This document shows positions 1-6,223 of a DNA stretch of 6,712 nucleotides, piece after piece. The stretch lies in assembly GCA_003222835.1 (NCBI GenBank), contig QHXE01000549.1, forward strand, positions 1-6,712, in the 5' to 3' direction. The position numbers were made by a program, and so were the translations under genes. The notes below the pieces were generated by a model, which saw only the letters and a program-made list of their open reading frames with translations, made no database searches and was not told where the DNA came from. Position 1 is the first letter of the stretch, and each line of letters starts with the position of its first letter. The DNA is from Acidobacteriota bacterium. Lineage in GTDB: Bacteria; Acidobacteriota; Blastocatellia; Pyrinomonadales; Pyrinomonadaceae.

Positions 1-389
1 CGGGCAGAATGTTTCGTGGACGAGTGTCATACGTAGATCCGAAAATCGATCCGGCGACACGCACGGCCCAGGTGCGGATCGAACTAGCTAACCCGGGTCA
101 AAGGTTCAAAATCGGAATGTACGTCAACCTGGCCTTCGGAGCGCTCGGTGTCGCCGAGAAGACAATGCCCGTCGTTCCGAAAGATGCACCGCAAACGATC
201 GGCAATCAGCAATTCGTTTTCGCCGCGAGCGAGAAACCAAACGAATTTACTCTTCGCCCGATTCGTCTCGGCCTGGAGAGCAATGGCTTCTATTCAGTGC
301 TTGAAGGTCTCAATGCCGGCGAGCGGATCGTTGTCCAGGGAAGTTTCATGCTGCGAGCTGAATGGCTAAAACAGCATCCGGCCCAATGA
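1..389 (+). CDS. RND efflux periplasmic adaptor (membrane fusion protein), 3' end only
   Basis: C-terminal part of a periplasmic adaptor that bridges an inner-membrane RND transporter and an outer-membrane TolC-like channel. The frame is open from base 3, so the Met at base 9 is internal. Visible family features are a beta-barrel stretch with the signature D-P-A-T-R-T-A-Q-V-R-I, followed by N-P-G-Q-R-F-K-I-G-M-Y-V, which matches the usual 'TRT..vRi...Np...l.pGMyv' of HlyD/CusB/CzcB-type adaptors. A V-V-P-K-D-A turn and a membrane-proximal domain follow (L-G-L-E...V-L-E-G-L-N-A-G-E-R-I-V-V-Q-G-S-F). The tail E-W-L-K-Q-H-P is like metal-efflux (CusB/CzcB) adaptors, but the substrate cannot be told from this fragment. 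About 127 residues are present of a usual 350-450. No RND transporter gene follows; a partner, if adjacent, must lie upstream. The stop overlaps an ATG (ATGA at 386-389), which opens only a 14-codon frame. Confidence 0.9.
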   Translation, partial: GRMFRGRVSYVDPKIDPATRTAQVRIELANPGQRFKIGMYVNLAFGALGVAEKTMPVVPKDAPQTIGNQQFVFAASEKPNEFTLRPIRLGLESNGFYSVLEGLNAGERIVVQGSFMLRAEWLKQHPAQ

Positions 390-423
390 TTCACTTAGTC
401 GAAGACCGCGCCGAAGTCCGCAA

Positions 424-783
424 TCAATAGCGCAATCGCCTAAGACAACTATGACGAATCCGCCGACTCCAATTGGGATCTCGCATCAGGACAAAACTGA
501 CGGCGTCGCATAGTGAATATGTTTTATCTAGACGCGGTTGCAGAAGTTCGACGCCACGACGGTGCAAGTCTTCGGTAACCCAGAGGATCTCTACTGATTC
601 ATCGTCCAAGACTTCTTCACTGAACGCCAACACGTCAGCGCGCGGGCGCCATGCTTTCAAATCATCGGCGGACGCGAACAGGCGCAAATCGCCGCCTATG
701 ATAGACGCTTCGGCAAGATATCGGCAGAGGGACTTGTCCATCTGCCTGATCCTGAAATCGCCTCCGTTGCTTGACACCGACAC
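424..783 (-). pseudogene. Decayed PIN-domain (VapC-like) toxin remnant
   Basis: A 119-codon minus-strand frame whose middle matches PIN-domain ribonuclease toxins: residues ~54-101 read F-S-E-E-V-L-D-D-E-S-V-E-I-L-W-V, then E-D-L-H-R-R, then L-D-K-T-Y-S-L-C-D-A-V-S-F-V-L-M-R. This is the conserved core around the third acidic residue (Asp93). The family normally starts with an 'LDTS' strand carrying the first catalytic Asp and ends with 'LT.D.HFe.AGF..L'. Neither is intact here. After L-M-R the frame continues with an Arg-rich tail, whereas the other frames of the same strand at about 435-471 read L-E-S-A then G-F-V-I-V-V-L-G-D, like the lost C-terminus after a one-base shift and a deletion of roughly 12-15 codons. 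The first ~50 residues are not recognisable. No antitoxin gene is visible upstream on the same strand. The PIN assignment of the core is fairly sure; a functional product is unlikely. Confidence 0.6.
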
Positions 784-980
784 GCGCCGTGACTGAGAAT
801 TACAACCATTCAGACGGGTGAAGGTCTCCCTTAGCCCGGGCGGGGTTTGGATTTGGAAGAATTAGTCTTTGGGCCCGCTCAGGCATCTTAATGGACAACG
901 CGGAGAATCGAACGAACGTTGAAATTTCGCATTCCGCCTTTCGTTCTAACCTTAAGACTCGCAATTCTATGCGAGCGCCC

Positions 981-985
981 GGAGG
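981..985 (+). promoter_or_regulatory. Ribosome binding site deciding the start at 996
   Basis: GGAGG lies 10 bases before the ATG at 996. The in-frame ATGs at 891 and 969 have no comparable purine-rich site, and only the start at 996 puts a signal peptide at the N-terminus. Confidence 0.65.
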
Positions 986-995
986 TCCGGCCGCA

Positions 996-2750
996 ATGAA
1001 AACTATCTTTAGATTTAGCACGCCGCTGGTGGCTTTGGCTGTGATCGTAGCGATGAGCGCTACTTCGAGCTTTGCCAAAGGCACTCGCGGCCTGGCGACA
1101 ATTACCGGAACAGTTCGTGATAACCGTGGGTTGCCTTTGGGGGGCGCGGTAATCCAATTGCTTCGCGACGGCGCGAACCAACTCGTCAAACAGACTTACA
1201 CGGCGGCGAATGGAAGCTTCGCTTTGAAGATTCCGGCTGGACGTTACTCGCTAAAAGCAATCGCTCAGGGGTTCAGCGAGGTCGTGTTCTCGTCGGTTCA
1301 AGTCAATCCTTCCGCGGAGATTGCTTATCGTTTCAATCTGGAGCCTGCCAGTTCGGCCAAGACGCTCGTTAATCAACGCAGCGATAAGGACAACGTAAAG
1401 TGGACGCTGCGATCCGTGCAGAGCCAGCGTTCGATCTTTCAGGCCAAGGAAGGCGAAGACGCGACCGTAGCCGCAGTCGAAAATTCGGAGCAGGCTGCCA
1501 AGGAAACAGCAGAAGCGACCGAGGGGCTGCGGACAGATGACAAAGGCAAAATAAGGACACAGGGAGTTGTCGAAACCTATTTTGCCAGTAGCGAGAGTGC
1601 GTTTGCGCCTGGCTACGAAGGAGTAAACTTCGCGGTCGCGATGGCGGCATCAGAGCGCATCGATTTGATTTTCGCGGGCCAGAGCGGCGTTGGTGAAGGT
1701 GCGCCGCAACGCTTCGAGGCGACGGCGCGAGTGCGGCTCGATGATCGGCATCGTCTGAGTCTGTCCGGTGGTGGCGCGCGGCTCTTCGGGGTGCTCGATG
1801 GCAAACCAAACCAGAAGCGCGCGCTGGGCCAGGTGGCGGTGCGTGCCGTGGACGAATGGATTGTCCGCGACGGCGTCGTGGTCGTTATGGGTTTGGATTA
1901 TTCACGCTTTCTCGGGGCGGGCAATTCAGCTTCGCTCAGTCCGAGATTGGGAATTCAATTTGATGCCAACGCCCGCACGCGCGTGAAAGCTGCGTATGCC
2001 CCAGGCGGTAACGAAACTGAGCAACAGAGCGCAGCCAGTTTCGAAGACGGCGATGTCATTTTCAAACGCGCAGCTATTCAACCGATTGCGTTTGTCGGGG
2101 GACGCGCAGTGATGGGCCGGAGCCGTCGTCTGGAATTCGGCGTCGAGCGCGAACTCGATAATCGTTCCCGCGTGGAAGCCACCGCTTTTCTGGATATGAC
2201 CAGTGGGCGTGGAGTCGGTCTAATGGCGATGCCGCTTTCAGCTTTTTCCGGCGACACTGCCGCGGCCATCATGAACATCGGCAATCAGGAAGGCTCAGCT
2301 CGGGGAATGCGCTTAGTTTATTCGCGCCGGTTGAATCATGTGTGGAGCGCCGCTGCGGGTTATTCGTTCGGACGCGGCCAGAAGCTTTCACCAAACGGAT
2401 TTACAAATCCGGCAGATCTTTTCAGCAACGGATTTTTCCAGACTGCTGCGTTCCAGTTTGCCGGCGACTGGTCAACCGGCACGCATGTGCAGACAGTGTT
2501 TCGGTTCTCGCCGCAGGCGACCGTCTTCGCAATCGATCCCTTTGCCGGCCGTTTGGCGGTTTACGATCCTTCGCTCAGCGTTCAGGTCTCGCAGGATCTA
2601 CCGAGCTTTGGATTGCCGGTTCGGGCCCAGGCGATCATCGACGCGCGCAATCTGCTCGACTTTCAGTCCCGGATCAATAACGGCGAGAGGATTCTCGAAG
2701 TTGGTCCGAACGGTCGCTCGCTTCGGGGAGGAATCTTACTCAGGTTCTGA
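996..2750 (+). CDS. Exported outer-membrane barrel protein with carboxypeptidase-regulatory-like domain
   Basis: A 584-residue protein counted from the ATG at 996; the frame is open back to an ATG at 891, but the upstream 35 codons look untranslated. Residues 1-27 form a Sec signal peptide (M-K-T-I-F-R-F, hydrophobic core, S-S-F-A before the likely cleavage). Residues ~34-117 are a carboxypeptidase-regulatory-like beta-sandwich (I-T-G-T-V-R-D-N-R-G-L-P-L-G-G-A-V-I, later N-G-S-F-A-L-K-I-P-A-G-R-Y-S-L). A charged Ala/Glu-rich linker spans ~120-190 and contains D-N-V-K-W-T-L-R. From ~191 on, alternating amphipathic strands with short turns suggest an outer-membrane barrel. The sequence ends R-G-G-I-L-L-R-F, and the final Phe is the usual BAM-recognised C-terminus. 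It resembles the TonB-dependent-receptor-like proteins common in Acidobacteriota and Bacteroidota, but no TonB box or plug domain is recognisable and it is shorter than true receptors. The role is unknown: transport, or an envelope barrel. The gene stands alone, with long spacers on both sides. Confidence 0.8.
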   Translation: MKTIFRFSTPLVALAVIVAMSATSSFAKGTRGLATITGTVRDNRGLPLGGAVIQLLRDGANQLVKQTYTAANGSFALKIPAGRYSLKAIAQGFSEVVFSSVQVNPSAEIAYRFNLEPASSAKTLVNQRSDKDNVKWTLRSVQSQRSIFQAKEGEDATVAAVENSEQAAKETAEATEGLRTDDKGKIRTQGVVETYFASSESAFAPGYEGVNFAVAMAASERIDLIFAGQSGVGEGAPQRFEATARVRLDDRHRLSLSGGGARLFGVLDGKPNQKRALGQVAVRAVDEWIVRDGVVVVMGLDYSRFLGAGNSASLSPRLGIQFDANARTRVKAAYAPGGNETEQQSAASFEDGDVIFKRAAIQPIAFVGGRAVMGRSRRLEFGVERELDNRSRVEATAFLDMTSGRGVGLMAMPLSAFSGDTAAAIMNIGNQEGSARGMRLVYSRRLNHVWSAAAGYSFGRGQKLSPNGFTNPADLFSNGFFQTAAFQFAGDWSTGTHVQTVFRFSPQATVFAIDPFAGRLAVYDPSLSVQVSQDLPSFGLPVRAQAIIDARNLLDFQSRINNGERILEVGPNGRSLRGGILLRF

Positions 2751-2910
2751 ACAAGGAGGCGGCACGACGTTACAGCCAAATCGTTCCCGACCTCCCGTTT
2801 AAGCAAGCCCCTGGAATTTTCCAAAATCTCGGACAAGTACGAAAACTTGGACTCGCGTCTGCCTCGACCTCGAGTCGCCGAGTTCCTGAGAAAACGCTGA
2901 AAAGGCCCAG

Positions 2911-2937
2911 AGACGATGATTCTTCGCGAAATCGTCT
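2911..2937. repeat. Imperfect inverted repeat / possible RNA hairpin
   Basis: AGACGAT at 2911-2917 is perfectly complementary to ATCGTCT at 2931-2937. Inside, TTC (2920-2922) can pair with GAA (2928-2930) around a five-base loop, leaving a two-base bulge. No T-run follows on either strand, so a factor-independent terminator is not supported. The repeat may be chance or an mRNA stem. Confidence 0.3.
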
Positions 2938-3019
2938 AAGTGATATCCCCACAGCGAGAGTAGATCGAGTTGGAACATCGGTTGCCTCAAGTGAACTCGG
3001 TTTTGTGTGTGAATTAGGA

Positions 3020-3068
3020 AACTCCGTCTCCCTTTGGGGAAGCGTTGGCGAGACGAGTTAGCGGAGTT
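3020..3068. repeat. Nested inverted repeats in the kinase leader
   Basis: AACTCCG (3020-3026) is complementary to CGGAGTT (3062-3068), and CGTCTC (3025-3030) to GAGACG (3050-3055). The two arms share the CG at 3025-3026, so the pairings are partly alternative, or they stack with a bulge in the right arm. This could be a degenerate palindromic repeat or a structured leader about 60 bases before the kinase start. Confidence 0.35.
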
Positions 3069-3091
3069 GCAGAGCAGGCCCTCCACACTAA

Positions 3092-3112
3092 CCCTCTCCC
3101 AGAGGGAGAGGG
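3092..3112. repeat. REP-like perfect hairpin just before the kinase gene
   Basis: CCCTCTCCC (3092-3100) and GGGAGAGGG (3104-3112) are perfect 9-base reverse complements around the loop AGA. The composition and form are those of the short extragenic palindromes dispersed in many bacterial genomes. It ends two bases before the AAGGA ribosome binding site of the kinase, so the folded stem would sit right at the edge of the initiation region. Confidence 0.75.
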
Positions 3113-3114
3113 AA

Positions 3115-3119
3115 AAGGA
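3115..3119 (+). promoter_or_regulatory. Ribosome binding site of the histidine kinase gene
   Basis: AAGGA with an eight-base spacer to the ATG at 3128. The purine-rich right arm of the adjoining hairpin (GGGAGAGGG) could also pair with 16S rRNA when unfolded. A TAA at 3089-3091 closes the frame upstream, and 3128 is the first ATG after it. Confidence 0.6.
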
Positions 3120-3127
3120 TTCTGAGC

Positions 3128-6097
3128 ATGAAAGGTTCAGTGCTAACAGGCAAGACGTGGCTGCTGCTAATCGCGGCGGCGCTGTTGATTGCCGCTGGCG
3201 CGCTGAACTTTTCGCAGCGTCTGCGTCATCGGCCGCCGCCGTGGGATGGCGTTACCTGGGTCGATACCGCGCAAGGCGTTGTCGCCAAGACAATCGAGCC
3301 CGGATCGGCAGCCGCCAGAGCGCGGTTAATCCCCGGCGATCGACTTCTGGCCGTTAGCCCCACCGGTCGACGATGTGAAGAGATCATCAGCGGCCCAAGA
3401 TGCGAGCAGATCGGTTCCGCCAGGGACGTCCAAATCTATCTCGAGCAAGCGCACGTGGGCGGCGAGATTCATTACTTTATCGAACGTCCTTCCTTTCCGG
3501 TCGAAACCCGTAACTACTATGCCGATCTCGATAACCTGGGATCGATTCCGAATTGGACCGCGCGCGATCTGTACCTCAATCTGATCGGGCTGGTTTATCT
3601 ATGCGTGGGCTTGTTCGTGATTTTCAAGCAAGGTGGCCGCTCGCCGTTCGTGCTGCACTTTGCCTCGCTGTGTCTCGCGGCGTATGTCTTTCACTTCTAC
3701 ACGCCGATAGGAACTTATAAAGACCTGGACTTGGCAATCGCCTTCCTGCGCAGCGCCGGCCTGATCATGTTCGCGCCGCTGTTTCTGCACTTCAGCGCCA
3801 TCTATCCAGTTCGTTATCACCTGTTCGAAGACCGCCGTTGGCGCAATGTCTTGCTGTATTTGCCGGCCTTTGTTTTGCTTGGCCTTGCAACGGTGGTATT
3901 TCTGCGCGACGAATTGGTTAAGGTCATTCCGCGTGCGCTGCTCAACTATTCGCCGGAATTCGTTCTCAGATTCTACAAGGCAGCGTTCATTCATTTTACG
4001 ATCGCCTTGATAGCCAGCGCCGCTTTGCTCGTTCGGCGTTTCGTGATCAGTAAGAACACCGTCGCCAGACAACAGTTGAAATGGGTCGTTTGGGGATCGA
4101 CGCTCGCGATTGCGCCATTTGTTTTGTTTTACGCCGCGGGCTACATCATTGGCGTGGACGCGGCCAGCGGATTAACCGAGGTCGCCGTGCTCCCCCTGAT
4201 CTTGATTCCGCTTTCGCTCGGCTATTCAGTAGTGCGCTACCGGCTGATGGATGTGGAGCTTGTCGTCCGTCGGGCCGCAGTTTATGCGTTGACCACGCTA
4301 ACGATTGCAGTGGCGCTGGGTGCGGTTGTCTACTTTGCGGGCTCCTATGCGTTTGGCGGCGGCGTGGCTTCTTCGGGAGAGATCATTACTTTACCTCTGA
4401 TCTTTTCGGTTGCGGCTATGGCGTGCATTGTAATGATTGCGGCCCCGATAAAGAACTTTTTGCAGGAGAGAGTTGACCGAATCTTTTATGGCCAACGCTA
4501 TGATCTGCGCCGCAGTCTGCTCGATTTTGGCCGTACCATTTCAGCTACCACCGCGCTCGATCCCCTGCTCGATTCGCTAATCGCGCATTTGCGCGACGTG
4601 ATGAACGTCGAGCGTCTGGCTATCTTCATCGAAGACGAGCGGGAAGCGTCGGGCTATCGCGCAGCGGCCAGCGCCGGCCTATCATCGCCGATGCAGGTAC
4701 CCACCGACTTCCGCGACATGATTCGCACGCGTTCAGCCGAGACCGGCATCGTGCGCGCCGACGATCTCGAAATGGCCGCCGAACGCAACGGCTTTGTCCG
4801 GCGCGTGTTGCATTACTACGTACCTTGCGTCGTGCGCGGGCGGATGGTCGCGGTCATTGGACTGGGCCGGTCGGGCGATGGCGCTTTGCTATCTTCCGAA
4901 GACGTCGAAATTCTGCGGATGGTCTCCGGCTACATCGCCGTGGCGATCGAAAACAGCTTGCTGTATCAGGAACAGCAACAGCGGGCCGCGGAGCTCGAAC
5001 TGCTCAAGGAATTCAACGAGTCGATTGTCGAATCGATCAATGTTGGCCTGATGGCGGTCGATCTGGATGGGCGGATCACGCGCCTGAACTCGGCGCTCGA
5101 AGAAATTTTTTCCCTGGCGCGCGATGAGGCGGTGGGCGAAAAGGCCGAAGAGTTGTTTGCCGAGGATTTTGCCGACACGCTTCACCAGGTCTTGGGTCCC
5201 GAGGGTTGGCAATTGCGGCAGACGCGCCAGATCTACAAACTACACACGGCAACTCGTGCGGGGCGCTCGTTGATACTAAACATTGCGTTGGCGCCGCTTT
5301 GGGCCGACTCGGATGAACAAACAGGCTCGCTGGTGGTTTTCGAAGACGTCACTGAGCGGCTTCAGTTGGAAGAGCAACTACAACAGCGCGAGAGGCTTTC
5401 GTCGATCGGCTTGCTGGCAGCGGGCGTGGCCCACGAAGTCAACACGCCGCTCACGGGAGTGTCGTCCTACACGCAGATGCTGCTGAACATGTTGCCGGAA
5501 AACGATCCCAAGCATGCGCTGCTGCAAAAAGTACATCGCCAAGCTGATCGAGCAACGGAAATCGTCAACAACCTTTTGAACTTCTCGCGCACAGGCAGCG
5601 CTGCCGAATTCAACGGGATCGATATTCACCGCGTGCTTGATGACACGCTGCAATTGCTCGAGCCACAGTTGCGTCGCAGTCAAATCGAAATCATTCGCGA
5701 ATACACTGACAATTTGCCGCAAGTTTACGGAAACTCAGTCAAGCTCCAGCAAGTCTTTACCAACCTGATTCTCAACGCGCGCGATTCGATCGCCAACGGT
5801 AACGGCCGCATCACGCTCGCGACCCGAAACGGAGATGATGACGGTTTGGTCTCAGTCGAAGTTGGCGATAACGGCGTTGGTATAGCTCCCGGAGACGTCG
5901 CGAAGATTTATGATCCATTCTTCACGACTAAAGGCGTCGGGCGCGGCACTGGCCTGGGTCTGGCAGTGACTTACGGCATCGTGCAGGAACATTCGGGGCA
6001 CATAAGCGTCGCGAGCACACCTGGTCTCGGCACCACATTTCGTATCACACTTCCAACCAGCGATCCGCACGCCCGGCTGCAAGCTGTGGCGTTGTAG
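3128..6097 (+). CDS. PDZ/multi-TM/GAF/PAS sensor histidine kinase (NtrB-like)
   Basis: A 989-residue inner-membrane sensor kinase. TM1 is at ~11-27. A PDZ-like domain follows at ~40-120 (G-V-V-A-K-T-I-E-P-G-S-A-A-A-R-A-R-L-I-P-G-D-R-L). Nine further TM helices lie at about 148-166, 172-192, 202-226, 240-259, 282-303, 319-342, 350-370, 384-406 and 418-440. Arg/Lys-rich loops at 167-171, 226-240, 303-318 and 370-382 fit cytoplasmic sides, which puts the PDZ-like domain in the periplasm. The cytoplasmic part has GAF ~460-612, a Gln/Glu-rich coiled coil ~606-630, PAS ~627-745, HisKA ~752-820 with H-E-V-N-T-P-L (His769) and HATPase_c ~865-977. The ATP site shows N-box N-L-I-L-N-A-R-D-S (Asn883), G1 D914-x-G-x-G918, D-P-F-F-T-T-K (929-935) and G2 G-x-G-x-G-x-G-L-G-L (936-945). 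All catalytic residues are present, so it should be active as kinase and probably phosphatase. The regulator gene begins 126 bases downstream and is the likely partner. The stimulus is unknown; the H-box type is that of kinases paired with NtrC-type regulators. Confidence 0.93.
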   Translation: MKGSVLTGKTWLLLIAAALLIAAGALNFSQRLRHRPPPWDGVTWVDTAQGVVAKTIEPGSAAARARLIPGDRLLAVSPTGRRCEEIISGPRCEQIGSARDVQIYLEQAHVGGEIHYFIERPSFPVETRNYYADLDNLGSIPNWTARDLYLNLIGLVYLCVGLFVIFKQGGRSPFVLHFASLCLAAYVFHFYTPIGTYKDLDLAIAFLRSAGLIMFAPLFLHFSAIYPVRYHLFEDRRWRNVLLYLPAFVLLGLATVVFLRDELVKVIPRALLNYSPEFVLRFYKAAFIHFTIALIASAALLVRRFVISKNTVARQQLKWVVWGSTLAIAPFVLFYAAGYIIGVDAASGLTEVAVLPLILIPLSLGYSVVRYRLMDVELVVRRAAVYALTTLTIAVALGAVVYFAGSYAFGGGVASSGEIITLPLIFSVAAMACIVMIAAPIKNFLQERVDRIFYGQRYDLRRSLLDFGRTISATTALDPLLDSLIAHLRDVMNVERLAIFIEDEREASGYRAAASAGLSSPMQVPTDFRDMIRTRSAETGIVRADDLEMAAERNGFVRRVLHYYVPCVVRGRMVAVIGLGRSGDGALLSSEDVEILRMVSGYIAVAIENSLLYQEQQQRAAELELLKEFNESIVESINVGLMAVDLDGRITRLNSALEEIFSLARDEAVGEKAEELFAEDFADTLHQVLGPEGWQLRQTRQIYKLHTATRAGRSLILNIALAPLWADSDEQTGSLVVFEDVTERLQLEEQLQQRERLSSIGLLAAGVAHEVNTPLTGVSSYTQMLLNMLPENDPKHALLQKVHRQADRATEIVNNLLNFSRTGSAAEFNGIDIHRVLDDTLQLLEPQLRRSQIEIIREYTDNLPQVYGNSVKLQQVFTNLILNARDSIANGNGRITLATRNGDDDGLVSVEVGDNGVGIAPGDVAKIYDPFFTTKGVGRGTGLGLAVTYGIVQEHSGHISVASTPGLGTTFRITLPTSDPHARLQAVAL

Positions 6098-6100
6098 TGG

Positions 6101-6118
6101 CATGGACTTCAGTCCGCG
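6101..6118. repeat. Degenerate palindrome directly after the kinase stop
   Basis: GGACT (6104-6108) and AGTCC (6111-6115) are reverse complements around TC. The flanks (C-A-T before, G-C-G after) pair with one wobble and one mismatch, as if derived from a longer CACGGACT...AGTCCGTG palindrome. It starts four bases after the TAG. It shares the core GACTT-x-A-x-GTC with the palindrome at 6195-6213, suggesting the same repeat family. Confidence 0.45.
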
Positions 6119-6129
6119 TTGCTACTGGA

Positions 6130-6156
6130 TTGCCAAATTCGTTTCGGTGATAATCT
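6130..6156 (+). promoter_or_regulatory. Possible sigma-70 extended -10 promoter for the regulator gene
   Basis: TGA then TAATCT (-10 at 6151-6156) forms an extended -10. TTGCCA at 6130-6135 is a possible -35 with a short 15-base spacer. Transcription from here would start about 60 bases before the regulator ATG and allow its expression apart from the kinase. The call rests on motif resemblance only. Confidence 0.22.
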
Positions 6157-6194
6157 CAGCGTCATCGTACAAGCGGAATAGAGTTGCGTTCATA

Positions 6195-6213
6195 CACAGA
6201 CTTAAAGTCTGTG
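6195..6213. repeat. Perfect palindrome in the leader of the response regulator gene
   Basis: CACAGACTTAAAGTCTGTG has perfect 9-base arms (6195-6203 and 6205-6213) around a single A. As RNA it would fold as a 7-bp stem with a five-base loop. It ends 10 bases before the regulator ATG and occupies the place where a ribosome binding site is expected. It could be a dispersed REP-like element or a dimeric repressor/activator operator. Confidence 0.7.
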
Positions 6214-6223
6214 CTCCTTGATC

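Larger units (their letters stand above)
2751..3091. other. Intergenic spacer without a convincing gene
   Basis: Short frames exist on both strands (for example minus-strand frames within 2770-3086), but none resembles a known protein or has a ribosome binding site. The stretch holds an imperfect hairpin at 2911-2937 and inverted repeats at 3020-3068. No U-tracted terminator is visible after the barrel gene and no clear sigma-70 or sigma-54 promoter was found, so how the kinase gene is transcribed is unclear. Confidence 0.5.

Noticed and set aside
473..796. 107-codon plus-strand frame opposite the PIN remnant
   Set aside because: Ser/Arg-rich composition of an antisense shadow, no ribosome binding site, and it resembles no family; the minus-strand frame carries the PIN core.
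834..841. GCCCGGGC palindrome as a hairpin or operator
   Set aside because: An eight-base loopless palindrome is too short and too GC-biased to be informative.
919..949. TTGAAA...TTCTAA as a promoter for the barrel gene
   Set aside because: The spacer is 19 bases and the -10 is poor; not better than chance.
800..1189. Minus-strand frames overlapping the barrel gene start, considered as a possible antitoxin for the PIN relic
   Set aside because: They resemble no antitoxin family and overlap the signal peptide and regulatory domain coding on the other strand.
1369..1809. 146-codon minus-strand frame inside the barrel gene
   Set aside because: Arg/Ala/Ser-rich shadow of a high-GC coding region with no recognisable domain.
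3046..3070. TGGC...TTGC pair as a sigma-54 promoter for the kinase
   Set aside because: The spacing between the two elements is 17 bases, not the eight between TGGC and TTGC required for a -24/-12 promoter. The same misfit applies at 6098-6122.
2799..3086. Minus-strand frames in the spacer before the kinase
   Set aside because: No homology recognised, no good start context, and the sequence coincides with inverted repeats, so it is treated as non-coding.
3599..4072. 157-codon minus-strand frame inside the kinase gene
   Set aside because: Gln/Glu/Arg-rich complement of membrane-helix codons; a typical antisense artefact.
4081..4476. 131-codon plus-strand frame within the kinase
   Set aside because: Cys/Gly/Arg-rich out-of-frame reading of the TM7-TM10 coding region, with no independent ribosome binding site.
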